Of a stretch of DNA of 64,000 nt, positions 9,018 through 16,485 are shown one piece after another (position 1 is the first letter of the stretch; every line of letters begins with the position of its first letter). Under the pieces are notes generated by a model, which was not told the origin of the DNA, did no database searches, and saw nothing but the letters and a program-made list of their open reading frames with translations. The position numbers and the translations under genes are program-made. The stretch comes from JBBIPA01 sp963775935 (GTDB taxonomy: Bacteria; Chloroflexota; Dehalococcoidia; GIF9; UBA5629), in NCBI GenBank assembly GCA_963775935.1, contig CAVZKR010000003.1, positions 248,001 to 312,000 of the forward strand, read 5' to 3'.

Positions 9018-9044
9018 TTGCGTCAAATTAAACTGTTACCGAAG
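9018..9044 (+). repeat. left terminal inverted repeat of the IS
   Basis: 27 bases starting TTGCGTCAAA and ending GTTACCGAAG; complementary to 10234-10259 apart from one gap and a few mismatches. Confidence 0.75.
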
Positions 9045-9050
9045 ACCTTC

Positions 9051-10223
9051 TTATTGCCTCATAATTCCGGTTACCGAGCCAGGACGCTCTGCTAGCCGCC
9101 ACAATTTCTCCAGATTGTCGTTTATCTGCTTCAGAAGGAGTACGGGGTTCAATCCGTGGTAAGTAGCTGCCAGCGCAGTCTGCTTAGCTTCTGTAAGTAT
9201 ACCTGATTGCACCAAGCGCTGGTAGGGAGTCCGAGCGGTATCATAGACTTTGCGGACTTTGGCCCCGTGCCTGCTCTTAGACACAAGCTTCATAGTTGGC
9301 TGAAAGAAGTTAATGTACAACCGAGCCAGGTCATATACCCTCCCCAGACATTCAAAAGCGGCTTTAGAGGCATACCGTTCGTATCCCACCAAGCGGCGTA
9401 CCACATTGCCATTCTTCTGCTCAACGTGACAGCTATCATTCTTCTTGTAGGAACGAGACCTCGTGAAGGTGATCTTCTCATCACGGCAATAATTATAGAA
9501 GCAGCGGTTAATGAACTCGCTACCGTTGTCCGAGTCTATTCCCAGTAGAGGGAAGGGAAGATGCTGTCTCATACGGTGTACCGACTGCCGTACCTTCTCT
9601 TGCCATTTACCCCACACTGGCAGACATTCCGTCCAGCCGCTGGCAACATCTACGGCGCAGAGTGTGTTCAGGTAAAAGCCCTCCACACTCTCCCCGCAGT
9701 GAGCTACGAGGTCTGTCTCCATGAATCCAGACTTGTTCTCTTGCCAGTCAGCAAATGTCCTGATAGGTATACAGCTCTTCAGCAGGCTGCCCGGCCGAGT
9801 AGTGGAAAACGATTTCCGACCTCCAATCTTTCGATATGGTCGTAACAATCGGTCTATAGTGGACGGGCTCATCTGGCAGAGTTGCTCTTCTAGAAAGGCA
9901 TTTATCCGTTGCTCACCATATCGCCTGAGCACCTTCACCATCTCTGGAAGGAAAGGCTGAAGACGTTTGGAGCATAGCCGGTCGCTGACTTCCCAGACTG
10001 CTTTCAGCATCCCTGCCACATCAGAGGCGTATCTCCTTGGTCGACCGCGTCCTTTGCTTATCTTGGGCTGGTTTGCTCTGTTTAATAGCCTGATAGCTGC
10101 TTTACGGTGCCGACCTGTAACTTGCGTAAATTCGTCCAATATCTTACCTTTTTCTGCTTTTGACGCCCGTGAGTACCGGAGCCGTAGTGCCTGCACATAT
10201 TCCAATATACTGCGTCGTGTCAC
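9051..10223 (-). CDS. transposase with integrase catalytic core
   Basis: The 390-residue protein has an N-terminal helical DNA-binding part (RRSILEYVQALRLRY, then TGRHRKAAIRLL and RGRPRRY) and an rve-type DDE core: METDLVAHCG supplies the first Asp, GIDSDNGSEFINRCF the second, and DSCHVEQKNGNVVRR the Glu. This D-D-E spacing and the HVEQKNG motif are those of integrase-like transposases of ungrouped (ISNCY-like) elements. It starts at GTG 10223 with AAGGAGG six bases upstream, inside the element. The frame is intact, so the element may be active. Confidence 0.88.
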   Translation of the reverse strand: MTRRSILEYVQALRLRYSRASKAEKGKILDEFTQVTGRHRKAAIRLLNRANQPKISKGRGRPRRYASDVAGMLKAVWEVSDRLCSKRLQPFLPEMVKVLRRYGEQRINAFLEEQLCQMSPSTIDRLLRPYRKIGGRKSFSTTRPGSLLKSCIPIRTFADWQENKSGFMETDLVAHCGESVEGFYLNTLCAVDVASGWTECLPVWGKWQEKVRQSVHRMRQHLPFPLLGIDSDNGSEFINRCFYNYCRDEKITFTRSRSYKKNDSCHVEQKNGNVVRRLVGYERYASKAAFECLGRVYDLARLYINFFQPTMKLVSKSRHGAKVRKVYDTARTPYQRLVQSGILTEAKQTALAATYHGLNPVLLLKQINDNLEKLWRLAERPGSVTGIMRQ

Positions 10224-10233
10224 CTTTAACCTC

Positions 10234-10259
10234 CTTCGGTAACACTAATTTTGACGCAA
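10234..10259 (-). repeat. right terminal inverted repeat of the IS
   Basis: 26 bases, CTTCGGTAAC to TTTTGACGCAA on the plus strand; mate of 9018-9044. Confidence 0.75.
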
Positions 10260-10269
10260 CCACTCCATT

Positions 10270-10294
10270 TTCGGTAACTTTAATTATGAGTCAA
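10270..10294 (-). repeat. degenerate second copy of the IS right end
   Basis: TTCGGTAAC, then TTTAATTATGAGTCAA, matches the right terminal repeat at about 20 of 25 positions and in the same orientation, ten bases outside the element. It may be a scar of an earlier copy. Confidence 0.5.
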
Positions 10295-10303
10295 TGCGCT
10301 ATA

Positions 10304-10331
10304 TTGACAAATTTGATACAAACAATATAAT
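10304..10331 (+). promoter_or_regulatory. consensus sigma-70 promoter for the repeat-protein gene
   Basis: TTGACA (10304-10309), 16 bases, TATAAT (10326-10331): both hexamers are perfect. The transcript would carry a leader of about 155 bases before the ATG at 10495. The leader contains AGGAGG at 10332 and AAGGAGGTGA at 10409, neither followed by a convincing gene (a six-codon GTG frame at 10415 and an eleven-codon frame at 10435 are the only candidates). Confidence 0.7.
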
Positions 10332-10494
10332 AGGAGGCAACTAGTTACATCTGACTAAAAATACTACCTTTTAATTATTAATAAATGTTACAAAACTGAG
10401 AATAAGAGAAGGAGGTGACCAAGGCGTACATATAGTGTTGGAAATACTCGTGATTGATTATCCAGTCTAATACTTTTAAATAAGGAAGGGGAAA

Positions 10495-10800
10495 ATGAAA
10501 AAAGTCGTTATTCTAGTTGTTTCTTTAATTGTACTCTCGTTAGTAGTCTACCCAGCCGTTATATTTGCTGCAGATAGCAATTGCCCGGGCATACCCTGGG
10601 TCAGTGGCACCGGTAAATACGACGGCATACCCTGGGTCAGTGGCACCGGCAAATACGACGGTATATCCTGGGTCAGTGGCACCGGTAAATACGACGGCAT
10701 ACCCTGGATCAGCGGCACCGGTAAATACGACGGCATATCCTGGGTCAGTGGCACCGGTAAATACGACGGCATACCCTGGATCAGCGGAGTCTGCAAGTAA
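10495..10800 (+). CDS. secreted tandem-repeat protein, 12-residue units
   Basis: The 101-residue product has a classic signal peptide (MKKVVILVVSLIVLSLVVY, probable cleavage after VIFA), then ADSNC and five complete units of GIPWVSGTGKYD with Pro/Ser and Val/Ile variation, ending in a sixth shortened unit GIPWISGVCK. The mature chain is therefore about 76 residues of Trp, Tyr, Gly, Ser and Asp, with one Cys before the array (Cys30) and one at the end (Cys100), suited to a single disulfide closing the array. AAGGAAGGGG precedes ATG 10495. No family is recognised. It could be a surface or adhesion protein, a metal- or sugar-binding repeat, or a multi-core peptide precursor; no modification enzyme is next to it. 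Confidence 0.75.
   Translation: MKKVVILVVSLIVLSLVVYPAVIFAADSNCPGIPWVSGTGKYDGIPWVSGTGKYDGISWVSGTGKYDGIPWISGTGKYDGISWVSGTGKYDGIPWISGVCK
10588..10797 (+). repeat. 36-bp minisatellite, 5.8 copies
   Basis: Units begin at 10588, 10624, 10660, 10696, 10732 and 10768 (last one 30 bases). Each starts GGCATA(C/T)CCTGG and differs from its neighbours at only a few positions, so the array expanded recently. Because 36 is a multiple of three, other frames through the array are also open; these are by-products. Confidence 0.9.
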
Positions 10801-10916
10801 TCAAAAAACCTGTTTTTGGTTAAACTACGTCGAAATATAATTCTGACTATTGTAACTTACCCGAGGTATCCTCAATGGTGAGATATGTGGGGGAGTTTGT
10901 TGTAGTAGTTACCACG

Positions 10917-10952
10917 ATCCCTCTCCCTTCCCAAGGGAGAGGGATGCTTTTT
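10917..10952 (+). terminator. intrinsic terminator after the repeat-protein gene
   Basis: ATCCCTCTCCCTT (10917-10929) pairs perfectly with 10933-10945 around a CCC loop, followed by GCTTTTTC. Confidence 0.8.
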
Positions 10953-11011
10953 CAATACTATCCACCTTTAGGTTTTTTCAACCTCTTGCGTCTTGATTGA
11001 GGAGGTAATAA

Positions 11012-11737
11012 ATGAACAAGCAAAAAAAGCCGCTCTGTACCAAATGTCTTAAGCGAAATTGTTTCCCCCGAAACGCTCCAGTGAACGCTACTGTAGATAT
11101 AGCTGGTGCTCCAAATTTTTGCCCTATGAAAATAAACACCAAAGCGCTTGAGAAGGCCTGGAAAGAATATCAAAAAAAGGATATAAGAGAGTTTGCCCGC
11201 CAGTCTTCTATTCAAGAAGCAGAATGCTACGAGTGGATTGGCGATAAAAAAAGGACAAAAAATACCAGAATTGAAGAAACAATACAACTCGCCAGAAAGC
11301 TGAAGTATAAAAAACTGGGAGTGGTATTTTGCGGTGGTTTAACGAATGAAGCAATTCTCCTCAATAAGATACTGGAAAACGAAGGTTTTGAAGTCGTCTC
11401 AGTTAATTGCAAGACAGGTGGCATCGCTAAGGAAAAGATTGGCCTTAAACCCAGTCAAAAAGTGGGGGCACCAGATGAATTTGAGCCTATGTGCAATCCC
11501 ATTGCTCAAGCCGAGGTAATGAACGAGGAAAAGCCTGACTGGGTTATTTTACTGGGATTATGTGTGGGGCATGATACCCTCTTCATTAAATACTGCCAGC
11601 AGCCTATAACAGTGCTGGCAGTAAAGGATAGGGTTCTGGCACACAATCCGCTCGGAGCCCTCTATCTTTCGAACAGTCCCTACTATGGACGCCTTTTACC
11701 AGAGAAAGAGAGTCAACCACCTCTTGCGAGGCGCTAA
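11012..11737 (+). CDS. DUF1847 Cys-rich metal-binding protein
   Basis: The 241-residue protein starts with a Cys cluster (CTKCLKRNC at 9-17, another Cys at 38), followed by a helical linker and a Rossmann-like half with KLGVVFCGGLTNEA, a VVSVNCKTGG segment, MCNPIAQAEVMN, and a conserved CVGHDTLFIKYC. These are the conserved features of DUF1847, a family of anaerobic bacteria and archaea whose role is not established; the Cys pattern suggests a bound metal or Fe-S cluster. The ribosome site GGAGG is well placed before ATG 11012. The gene ends convergently, directly against the next gene. Confidence 0.8.
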   Translation: MNKQKKPLCTKCLKRNCFPRNAPVNATVDIAGAPNFCPMKINTKALEKAWKEYQKKDIREFARQSSIQEAECYEWIGDKKRTKNTRIEETIQLARKLKYKKLGVVFCGGLTNEAILLNKILENEGFEVVSVNCKTGGIAKEKIGLKPSQKVGAPDEFEPMCNPIAQAEVMNEEKPDWVILLGLCVGHDTLFIKYCQQPITVLAVKDRVLAHNPLGALYLSNSPYYGRLLPEKESQPPLARR

Positions 11738-12779
11738 TTAATCGCTTAGTGCTTCAAGCAAATCAGCATAGCTTCGCATCCCGGAGACGCTTCTTAAAAA
11801 ATCCTTAAGCGAGGGATTTCTGGCTCGTAGCTGTTTAAGTTCCCCATGTATTGGACTCACTGAGGCAGGTCCCTGTCCATAGATACCGTGAAATGCGAAA
11901 TATGCCTGATTTAACTTCCTTATTTGATAACCATGAGCCAGAAACACCTGACGCCTCTCTTCCATATAGCGTTCAGCACCTTCAATATCCCCCTGAGAAA
12001 GATAGCTGGTCGACATTCTTCCTTGTTTGTCTCATTTCAGTCCGAAAATTAAAGGTTAAATCTCTTTTCTCAGCTTCGCTTTTTTCTTTGTCGCCATAGT
12101 AGCGAGTATATATCTGAGACCCGATTTCCTCACTGACCATGCCAGCCAGAGTCTCATTCATAATAACAATATTCGGGTCCTGGGTAATGCCTATCGAATC
12201 CAACAGATAGCGAAACCCTAATGGGCGAAAAGCAAGATACTGGTGAAGCCATTCCTCTACCACTGTATCAATAATAAAAGTCAAGCTGGCATCACGGTCA
12301 ATAATAGGGGGGTATGTAGCCCCGAAACCACCGAGCCCTGCTACCAGCGATGATACCCCCAACTTATCAATTTCAGCTTCAATTCTATTCATCTCATCCA
12401 CATCGAGATTTTGGCGAAGCATCACTCTGTCGAGATAATAAATCCTGTCTCTCGGTGATACAACGAGCAGGTGAGGAGGTTTTTCTAGCTTGAAGTTCAA
12501 CGGTGGAAACACAGAAATACCATTCTCCAATAGCGCTTCTTCTATTTGAAAGCGCAGCCTGTTTTCTAAGTCTAAATCTGATACCCTTTTGCTCATCAGG
12601 GAATACAAGGCTTTCGCTTCCCATGAAACATAATTAAAGGCATAAGGCTCAGCTATCAACCGCACCCTCTGATAAATGTCTTGCTTTTGCACTATTGCAC
12701 TGGTACATGATAAGCTCGTACTTATCAAGACAATAACAATCCCTAGCAATACTACTAGTCGCTGGCACATATTCTGCAT
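11738..12779 (-). pseudogene. lipoprotein-like gene broken by one extra base
   Basis: The N-terminal frame (12779 to 11982) encodes a signal-like segment (MCQRLVVLLGIVIVLISTSL, then SC) and about 240 residues, ending prematurely at FSGGY. The -1 reading (12016 to 11738) continues with QGDIEGAERYMEERRQVFLA and HGYQIRKLNQAYFAFHG, clearly the natural continuation. Removing one T from the TTT near 12004 joins them as VDQLSSQGDIEGAERYM. The intact protein would be about 345 residues with a helical C-terminal domain. It resembles conserved Dehalococcoidia proteins of unknown function. Whether the frameshift is real or an assembly error cannot be told from one sequence. Confidence 0.75.
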
Positions 12780-12877
12780 TGGAAAAACATAAGTAGCTAA
12801 GAAAGAGTCTTAGCCATCTCCAAAAACTGCTCCGCTTTTTATAAGCGCAAAATGGATATGTAGACTAACTACACAAA

Positions 12878-13192
12878 TTATTTATTACTCTCAACCCCAA
12901 TATGAAGGTTCTGTATATCGTCAATGCCCTTTAATGTAGAGACTATGCCTCGCAATGTGTTGGTGATAATTTTAACAGGGAAAGGTGTAAGTGAGACCTC
13001 TTCACCATTCACGGTAATTGTGACATCGTCATACTCGTGACGAATCTCGATTTTTCTTATATACTCAATGCCCTTGAGCGAAGTGACAATGCCGACTGAA
13101 ATCCGCGCCAGGTATTCCTCGACAAAGGGATTTAACTCAACAGGTTTTTTATTTACCAGGAGTTTTGTCTTATAGTTTTCCTTCACTTTCAT
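12878..13192 (-). CDS. small protein of two similar 45-residue units
   Basis: I do not recognise the family. The 104-residue protein has an internal duplication: LLVNKKPVELNPFVEEYLAR, GIVTSLKGIEYIRKIEI in the first half matches ITVNGEEVSLTPFPVKIITN, GIVSTLKGIDDIQNLHI in the second. Each unit reads strand, turn with NPF or TPF, amphipathic helix, then strand, suggesting a two-domain alpha/beta fold or a pseudo-dimer. AAGGAG lies just before ATG 13192. The upstream 160 bases hold no certain gene. Confidence 0.65.
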   Translation of the reverse strand: MKVKENYKTKLLVNKKPVELNPFVEEYLARISVGIVTSLKGIEYIRKIEIRHEYDDVTITVNGEEVSLTPFPVKIITNTLRGIVSTLKGIDDIQNLHIGVESNK

Positions 13193-13350
13193 CGCTCCTT
13201 ACAAGCAGTTAACACAAACAATATATGATTTCAGCGATTCATTGTATCTCTGCCAACCCAGAAACTCAACAGTAACATCAGGTTCCTCTGCTAATCCCCG
13301 TTATTTGATTCTATTCCGCAACAGTATTTCCTTGTCTCTTCTATATTATG

Positions 13351-13872
13351 TCAAATAATTATTTCAGACCTTAAAGTTTCGCTGCCCCTGAGAATATCTA
13401 TAACAACGCGATCACCCTCAGTCAACTCAGATAGAGCATCCCCAAGGTCGTCGACGCTACGGATTTCCCGCCTGTTCAACTTGGTGATAACGTCACCCGG
13501 CTGGAGTCCTGCACGTTCCCCTAATGATGATGGCGCAACCTTACCCACAAATGCTCCGAATGCTTTTACAGCACCAGGTTTCGGGGTAATTTTACCTGCA
13601 TCAGCCACACTGAGCCCAAAAGAAATATACTTACTCCTGTTGCTGGCAACCAGTAATTCTTCCAATCGAGGTCGATTAAATCCCACAATGACCTCGCCAT
13701 CAACGACAATTACTGGAACGCCCATTTGCCCTGAAACTCGTACCATTTCCTCAGCCGCTTTGCTATCGCGAGAAACATCATAATCGATGAATCTCATGCC
13801 ACGCTCGGCAAGAAACCTCTTTGCCTGATGGCAATATCCACACGTTGGTGTCGTATACATCGTTATTTTCAC
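13351..13872 (-). CDS. glutaredoxin-PDZ fusion protein
   Basis: The 173-residue protein joins a glutaredoxin-like domain (about 1-78, active site CGYC at 11-14, cis-Pro in GVPVIVVDGEVIVGFNRPRL) to a PDZ domain (about 100-173, FVGKVAPSSLGERAGLQPGD, VITKLNRREI). Glutaredoxin/NrdH domains reduce disulfides; PDZ domains of the HtrA type bind C-terminal peptides. The fusion suggests a thiol-redox protein recruited to a particular partner, possibly misfolded or membrane proteins; that is inference. No signal peptide is present, so it acts in the cytoplasm. It starts at GTG 13872 with AGGAGA about eleven bases upstream. Confidence 0.85.
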   Translation of the reverse strand: MKITMYTTPTCGYCHQAKRFLAERGMRFIDYDVSRDSKAAEEMVRVSGQMGVPVIVVDGEVIVGFNRPRLEELLVASNRSKYISFGLSVADAGKITPKPGAVKAFGAFVGKVAPSSLGERAGLQPGDVITKLNRREIRSVDDLGDALSELTEGDRVVIDILRGSETLRSEIII

Positions 13873-13983
13873 AACTCTACTATTCTCCTACTCCACGTTT
13901 TACGCATAAGCTGGATTTAAGGAGCTTTGCTCCCCACCTCCAACAATTGTTTTAACCCGCTAGCACTTTAATCATGTCCCCCT

Positions 13984-14229
13984 TCATTCAACTTCGATAT
14001 CATTTTCTTCATCTTCTTCCTCCACCTTCAAAACACCCATGGCGAAAGGACTATAACTATCGCTGGACGATAATAAATCTGCCAGTACATTATCAAACAC
14101 CTTTACCTCACCGCACAGCTTACAGACAGCCCTGCTGCTCGGGCCGCTCGCTGGCTCAATTAGCCAGTGATGCTTACACGTGCCTCGGGTAATAGGCCTT
14201 TCCAGAACAGCTCCTGCTTGACTTTCCAT
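13984..14229 (-). CDS. small Cys/His protein with acidic tail
   Basis: The 81-residue protein contains CKHHWLIEPASGP, then CKLCGEV, a C-H-H...C-x2-C arrangement that could bind one zinc, and ends in a very acidic stretch (EEEDEENDIEVE). No named family. ATG 14229 has GGAGG eight bases upstream. A CRP-like site and a -10 box lie at fixed spacing upstream, matching those of the ferredoxin gene nearby, so the two are probably co-regulated. Confidence 0.65.
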   Translation of the reverse strand: MESQAGAVLERPITRGTCKHHWLIEPASGPSSRAVCKLCGEVKVFDNVLADLLSSSDSYSPFAMGVLKVEEEDEENDIEVE

Positions 14230-14261
14230 AGCTAACACCTCCTTTTTTTAACCTCATAAAC

Positions 14262-14305
14262 ATTGTATGAGCATGAGATATCTGTTGTATGCGACTTTTG
14301 TCGCA
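14262..14305 (-). promoter_or_regulatory. CRP/FNR-type promoter A
   Basis: Perfect inverted repeat TGCGACTTTTGTCGCA at 14290-14305 (form TGCGA-N6-TCGCA), then 22 bases, then the -10 box TACAAT (minus strand, 14262-14267). The site centre falls about 41.5 bases upstream of the expected start, the class II activator position. It serves the small gene starting at 14229. Confidence 0.6.
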
Positions 14306-14424
14306 AGGTGTTGGTAAAGAGGAAAGAGGATTACAGTGAATAGTCTTAATCAACAATCTGACAGCAGTAATAAATCACAGAGGAGACAATTGATAGGTCA
14401 AAAAATGAGACGGCTAGTAGGCAA

Positions 14425-14637
14425 CTACCGCGACGGCTCTTCAATCACAATCTCAAAAGGACAACATATAGCGCCGGTGGGGCATACAGCTTCGCACTGC
14501 GCACACCAGCCGCAATCTTCTACCTCGACAGCAGCTACCACATTGTTCACCATCACCAGAGCATTGCAACGGCAGACACTAACACATAACCCGCAGCCAG
14601 TACATTTTTCAACAATTATTACAGGCATTATACTCAC
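14425..14637 (-). CDS. 2[4Fe-4S] ferredoxin-like protein
   Basis: The 70-residue protein carries two cluster motifs, CTGCGLCVSVC (Cys12, 15, 18, 22) and CGWCAQCEAVCP (Cys42, 45, 48, 52), with additional Cys24, 58 and 59. It is a small cytoplasmic electron carrier, probably low-potential. The second cluster lacks the common CxxC-G spacing only slightly (CGWCAQC). GTG 14637 is chosen because GAGG lies nine bases upstream; ATG 14628 is the alternative. Its promoter carries the same CRP-like site as the gene at 13984-14229. Confidence 0.88.
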   Translation of the reverse strand: MSIMPVIIVEKCTGCGLCVSVCRCNALVMVNNVVAAVEVEDCGWCAQCEAVCPTGAICCPFEIVIEEPSR

Positions 14638-14661
14638 AGAAATTCGCCTCTATATATATTA

Positions 14662-14705
14662 ATCTTAACATTGCCTTTCATCATCTGTATGTGACCTTAG
14701 TCTCA
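14662..14705 (-). promoter_or_regulatory. CRP/FNR-type promoter B
   Basis: TGTGACCTTAGTCTCA at 14690-14705 (form TGTGA-N6-TCTCA), then 22 bases, then TAAGAT (minus strand, 14662-14667). Site and spacing match promoter A exactly. The site overlaps the 3' end of the regulator gene itself and serves the ferredoxin gene. Confidence 0.6.
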
Positions 14706-15374
14706 AAAAGAAGCGCCAATCATATTAGAGAGTGCTTCCTTATTACGAATAATAATCCTATGGCGGTCAAGCCTGATAGATCCCTCATCCTCCAGAGCTT
14801 TAAGCGACCTGCCTACGACTTCCCTTGCTGTACCTGCCATAGCTGCCATATCCTGTTGTGTAAGGCGTGCTCCGGCACCATTACCATCTCCAGCATGCTC
14901 CAGAAGTATCTTAGCCACTCTGCCGATGACATGCCTGAAGGACAGGTCTTCAACAAGCGACACTAAATGACGCACTCTATCAGCGAGAACATTAATGACA
15001 TTTCTAGCTACCTGTGGATATTTCTTGAGAAGAGCTTCTATATCGTTTCGCCCCAGCTCGTACAGCACCACAGGACCCAACGCCTGCAAACTTACTGGGC
15101 TGGGAGCATTATCGAAAACCGAAACATCGTTAAAAGACCCGCCGGGACGTACGATGCTCAGGATCTGCTCTTTCCCCTCAGACGAGGTTTTGAATGCCTT
15201 TAACGCACCTGAAACAACAAAATAGAGCGCTTTGGCTGTATCGCCCTCGAGAATCATCATCTCTCCTCTGGTAGCTGTCTTCTCTGTAACAAGCTTTCTG
15301 ATCGACTCGAGGTCAGCCTCAGCTATACCAGCGAAATATGATATTCCTTTTAAAAACTCCAATTCAACAGACAT
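14703..15374 (-). CDS. CRP/FNR-family transcription regulator
   Basis: The 223-residue product has an N-terminal cyclic-nucleotide-binding-type beta barrel (EGDTAKALYFVVSGALKAFK, then SIVRPGGSFNDVSVFD), a long dimer helix and a C-terminal winged helix (LTQQDMAAMAGTAREVVGRS, LKALEDEGSIRLD). No Fe-S cysteines of the FNR type are present, so the signal is something other than an oxygen-labile cluster. The recognition helix has REVVGR, the same R-E-x-x-G-R pattern by which E. coli CRP reads TGTGA, and TGYGA-type sites lie in front of two neighbouring genes. ATG 15374 follows the upstream stop by 16 bases, suggesting one operon. Confidence 0.88.
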   Translation of the reverse strand: MSVELEFLKGISYFAGIAEADLESIRKLVTEKTATRGEMMILEGDTAKALYFVVSGALKAFKTSSEGKEQILSIVRPGGSFNDVSVFDNAPSPVSLQALGPVVLYELGRNDIEALLKKYPQVARNVINVLADRVRHLVSLVEDLSFRHVIGRVAKILLEHAGDGNGAGARLTQQDMAAMAGTAREVVGRSLKALEDEGSIRLDRHRIIIRNKEALSNMIGASF

Positions 15375-15390
15375 AATCGTAAATTTCAGC

Positions 15391-16200
15391 TCATCGAATT
15401 CTTGACTCGACAATTCTAGCAAAAGATTCCAGTTCTTTATAATTGGCCAGTATACCTATATTGATATAAACATTGTTTTTGTGAAATCGTATAATATACG
15501 TTACTGGGTCATTTTCACCATCACCGGGCAGCTTCATCACGTATCCCTCATCACCAATAATGACACTACCTGAAATAGTTTCCCTGGCATTGGACTTAGT
15601 CTCAATATAGCGTTTTTCCGTCGCCGCCACAGTATTGTAAATAAGCACCGTATTATCCAGTATCTCATCCTTCCCTACCATGTAGCCTCGCCTTGAAAAC
15701 TTGATAGAATACGTAGAAATAGTGTCATCTATTTTCGGCTCTGTATTTTGTGCAGAGAAAAATTTGGCTGCCTTCACATCGTCCTCAGTCAGCGCTATCT
15801 GCAATGCATAAACATTCTCATAAACCATTGCCGCCACTGTTCTGGTAACACTGCCTCCCCCATTGGTTGCAGTGAGCTTATAAACAACATTCTTCGATGG
15901 GATCAATTTTCTTGTCCCCGAAGGAGGGACTTGCCCAATATTCTGGTCTATATCAACTGTGGTGGCACCAGCCACCTCCCAGCGCAAAGTCACAGGTTCA
16001 ACTGCAGTTACCTTCCCAGGATTGACCTCAAAAGTTACGATAACTGGAGGTTTGACCTTGGGCTGCTCTGGAACTGGCACAGGTTGAATCTCCTGAGGTG
16101 GCGGGCTTTGTACAGATGCACAAGAGCAAACTGAGAGGATTGTAACAATAGCCAATACCGAAAGCAGAGATAACCTCAATCTGCTCTTACTGTTTGCCAT
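15391..16200 (-). CDS. secreted/lipoprotein-like protein with Ig-like segment
   Basis: A 269-residue product from ATG 16200 (GGAG six bases upstream). It begins with basic residues and a hydrophobic segment ending in VCSCAS, a probable export and lipid-attachment region, then a Pro-rich linker, an Ig/PKD-like segment (VTAVEPVTLRWEVAGATTVD, YKLTATNGGGSVTRT) and a C-terminal domain with conserved GDEGYVMKLPGDGENDP and IIRFHKNNVYINIGI. I do not know the function; extracytoplasmic placement is the main inference. The regulator gene follows closely and may be co-transcribed. Confidence 0.65.
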   Translation of the reverse strand: MANSKSRLRLSLLSVLAIVTILSVCSCASVQSPPPQEIQPVPVPEQPKVKPPVIVTFEVNPGKVTAVEPVTLRWEVAGATTVDIDQNIGQVPPSGTRKLIPSKNVVYKLTATNGGGSVTRTVAAMVYENVYALQIALTEDDVKAAKFFSAQNTEPKIDDTISTYSIKFSRRGYMVGKDEILDNTVLIYNTVAATEKRYIETKSNARETISGSVIIGDEGYVMKLPGDGENDPVTYIIRFHKNNVYINIGILANYKELESFARIVESRIR

Positions 16201-16318
16201 TTCAATCTCCAAAATCGCTATCCCGATTATACATCCAGTGAGTACAAAATGGAATAGATAAAATCTGTCATACCATATCCTTCCTAGTATTTTCACCACT
16301 CACCGTACGTTTATGATT

Positions 16319-16341
16319 ACACGCCGCGGACAGCGGCGTGT
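16319..16341. repeat. 9-bp GC-rich hairpin
   Basis: ACACGCCGC and GCGGCGTGT flank a five-base loop, in the 285-base gap between divergent genes (15391-16200 and 16486-17217). No T-run follows, so it may be a regulatory or structural element. I see nothing else in this gap. Confidence 0.4.
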
Positions 16342-16485
16342 CATCCATTACATCATTCTCTTACAGGCGAGTAATTGCTTTACCATTGCCATACCTGCAA
16401 CGACGCAGTTGGCTGACATGAACTGAAAGCAGTGCTGGAATCTTCAAATTTAACAAACCAACATTTCCATGCTATAGTAGGCAGG

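Larger units (their letters stand above)
9018..10259 (-). mobile_element. complete insertion sequence, 1242 bp, DDE integrase-core type
   Basis: One transposase gene is bounded by imperfect terminal inverted repeats of 26-27 bp. The left end starts TTGCGTCAAATTAAACTGTT at 9018, and the right end (10234-10259) reads the same sequence in reverse complement with a one-base gap and a few changes. The element sits between xth and the repeat-protein gene, breaking no recognisable gene. I see no target-site duplication directly at the ends. Just outside the right end is a second, degenerate copy of the terminal repeat. Confidence 0.8.

Noticed and set aside
10415..10470. Short frames after the GGAGG in the repeat-protein leader as a leader peptide.
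   Set aside because: Start codons are too close to or too far from the site, and the peptides have no regulatory codon pattern.
10588..10797. Direct repeats considered as a CRISPR array.
   Set aside because: The units are contiguous without unique spacers and are translated in frame; no cas genes.
10548..10840. Other open frames through the 36-bp repeat array, one on each strand.
   Set aside because: They are a by-product of the repeat unit being a multiple of three; no signal peptide or ribosome site.
13200..13300. A minus-strand stretch reading EEPDVTVEFLGWQRYNESLK to a stop.
   Set aside because: Protein-like but only about 32 codons, with no start codon in frame and no ribosome site; probably a relic or chance.
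14336..14662. A 108-residue plus-strand frame opposite the ferredoxin gene.
   Set aside because: Shadow of the ferredoxin on the other strand, which has eight cluster cysteines in place.
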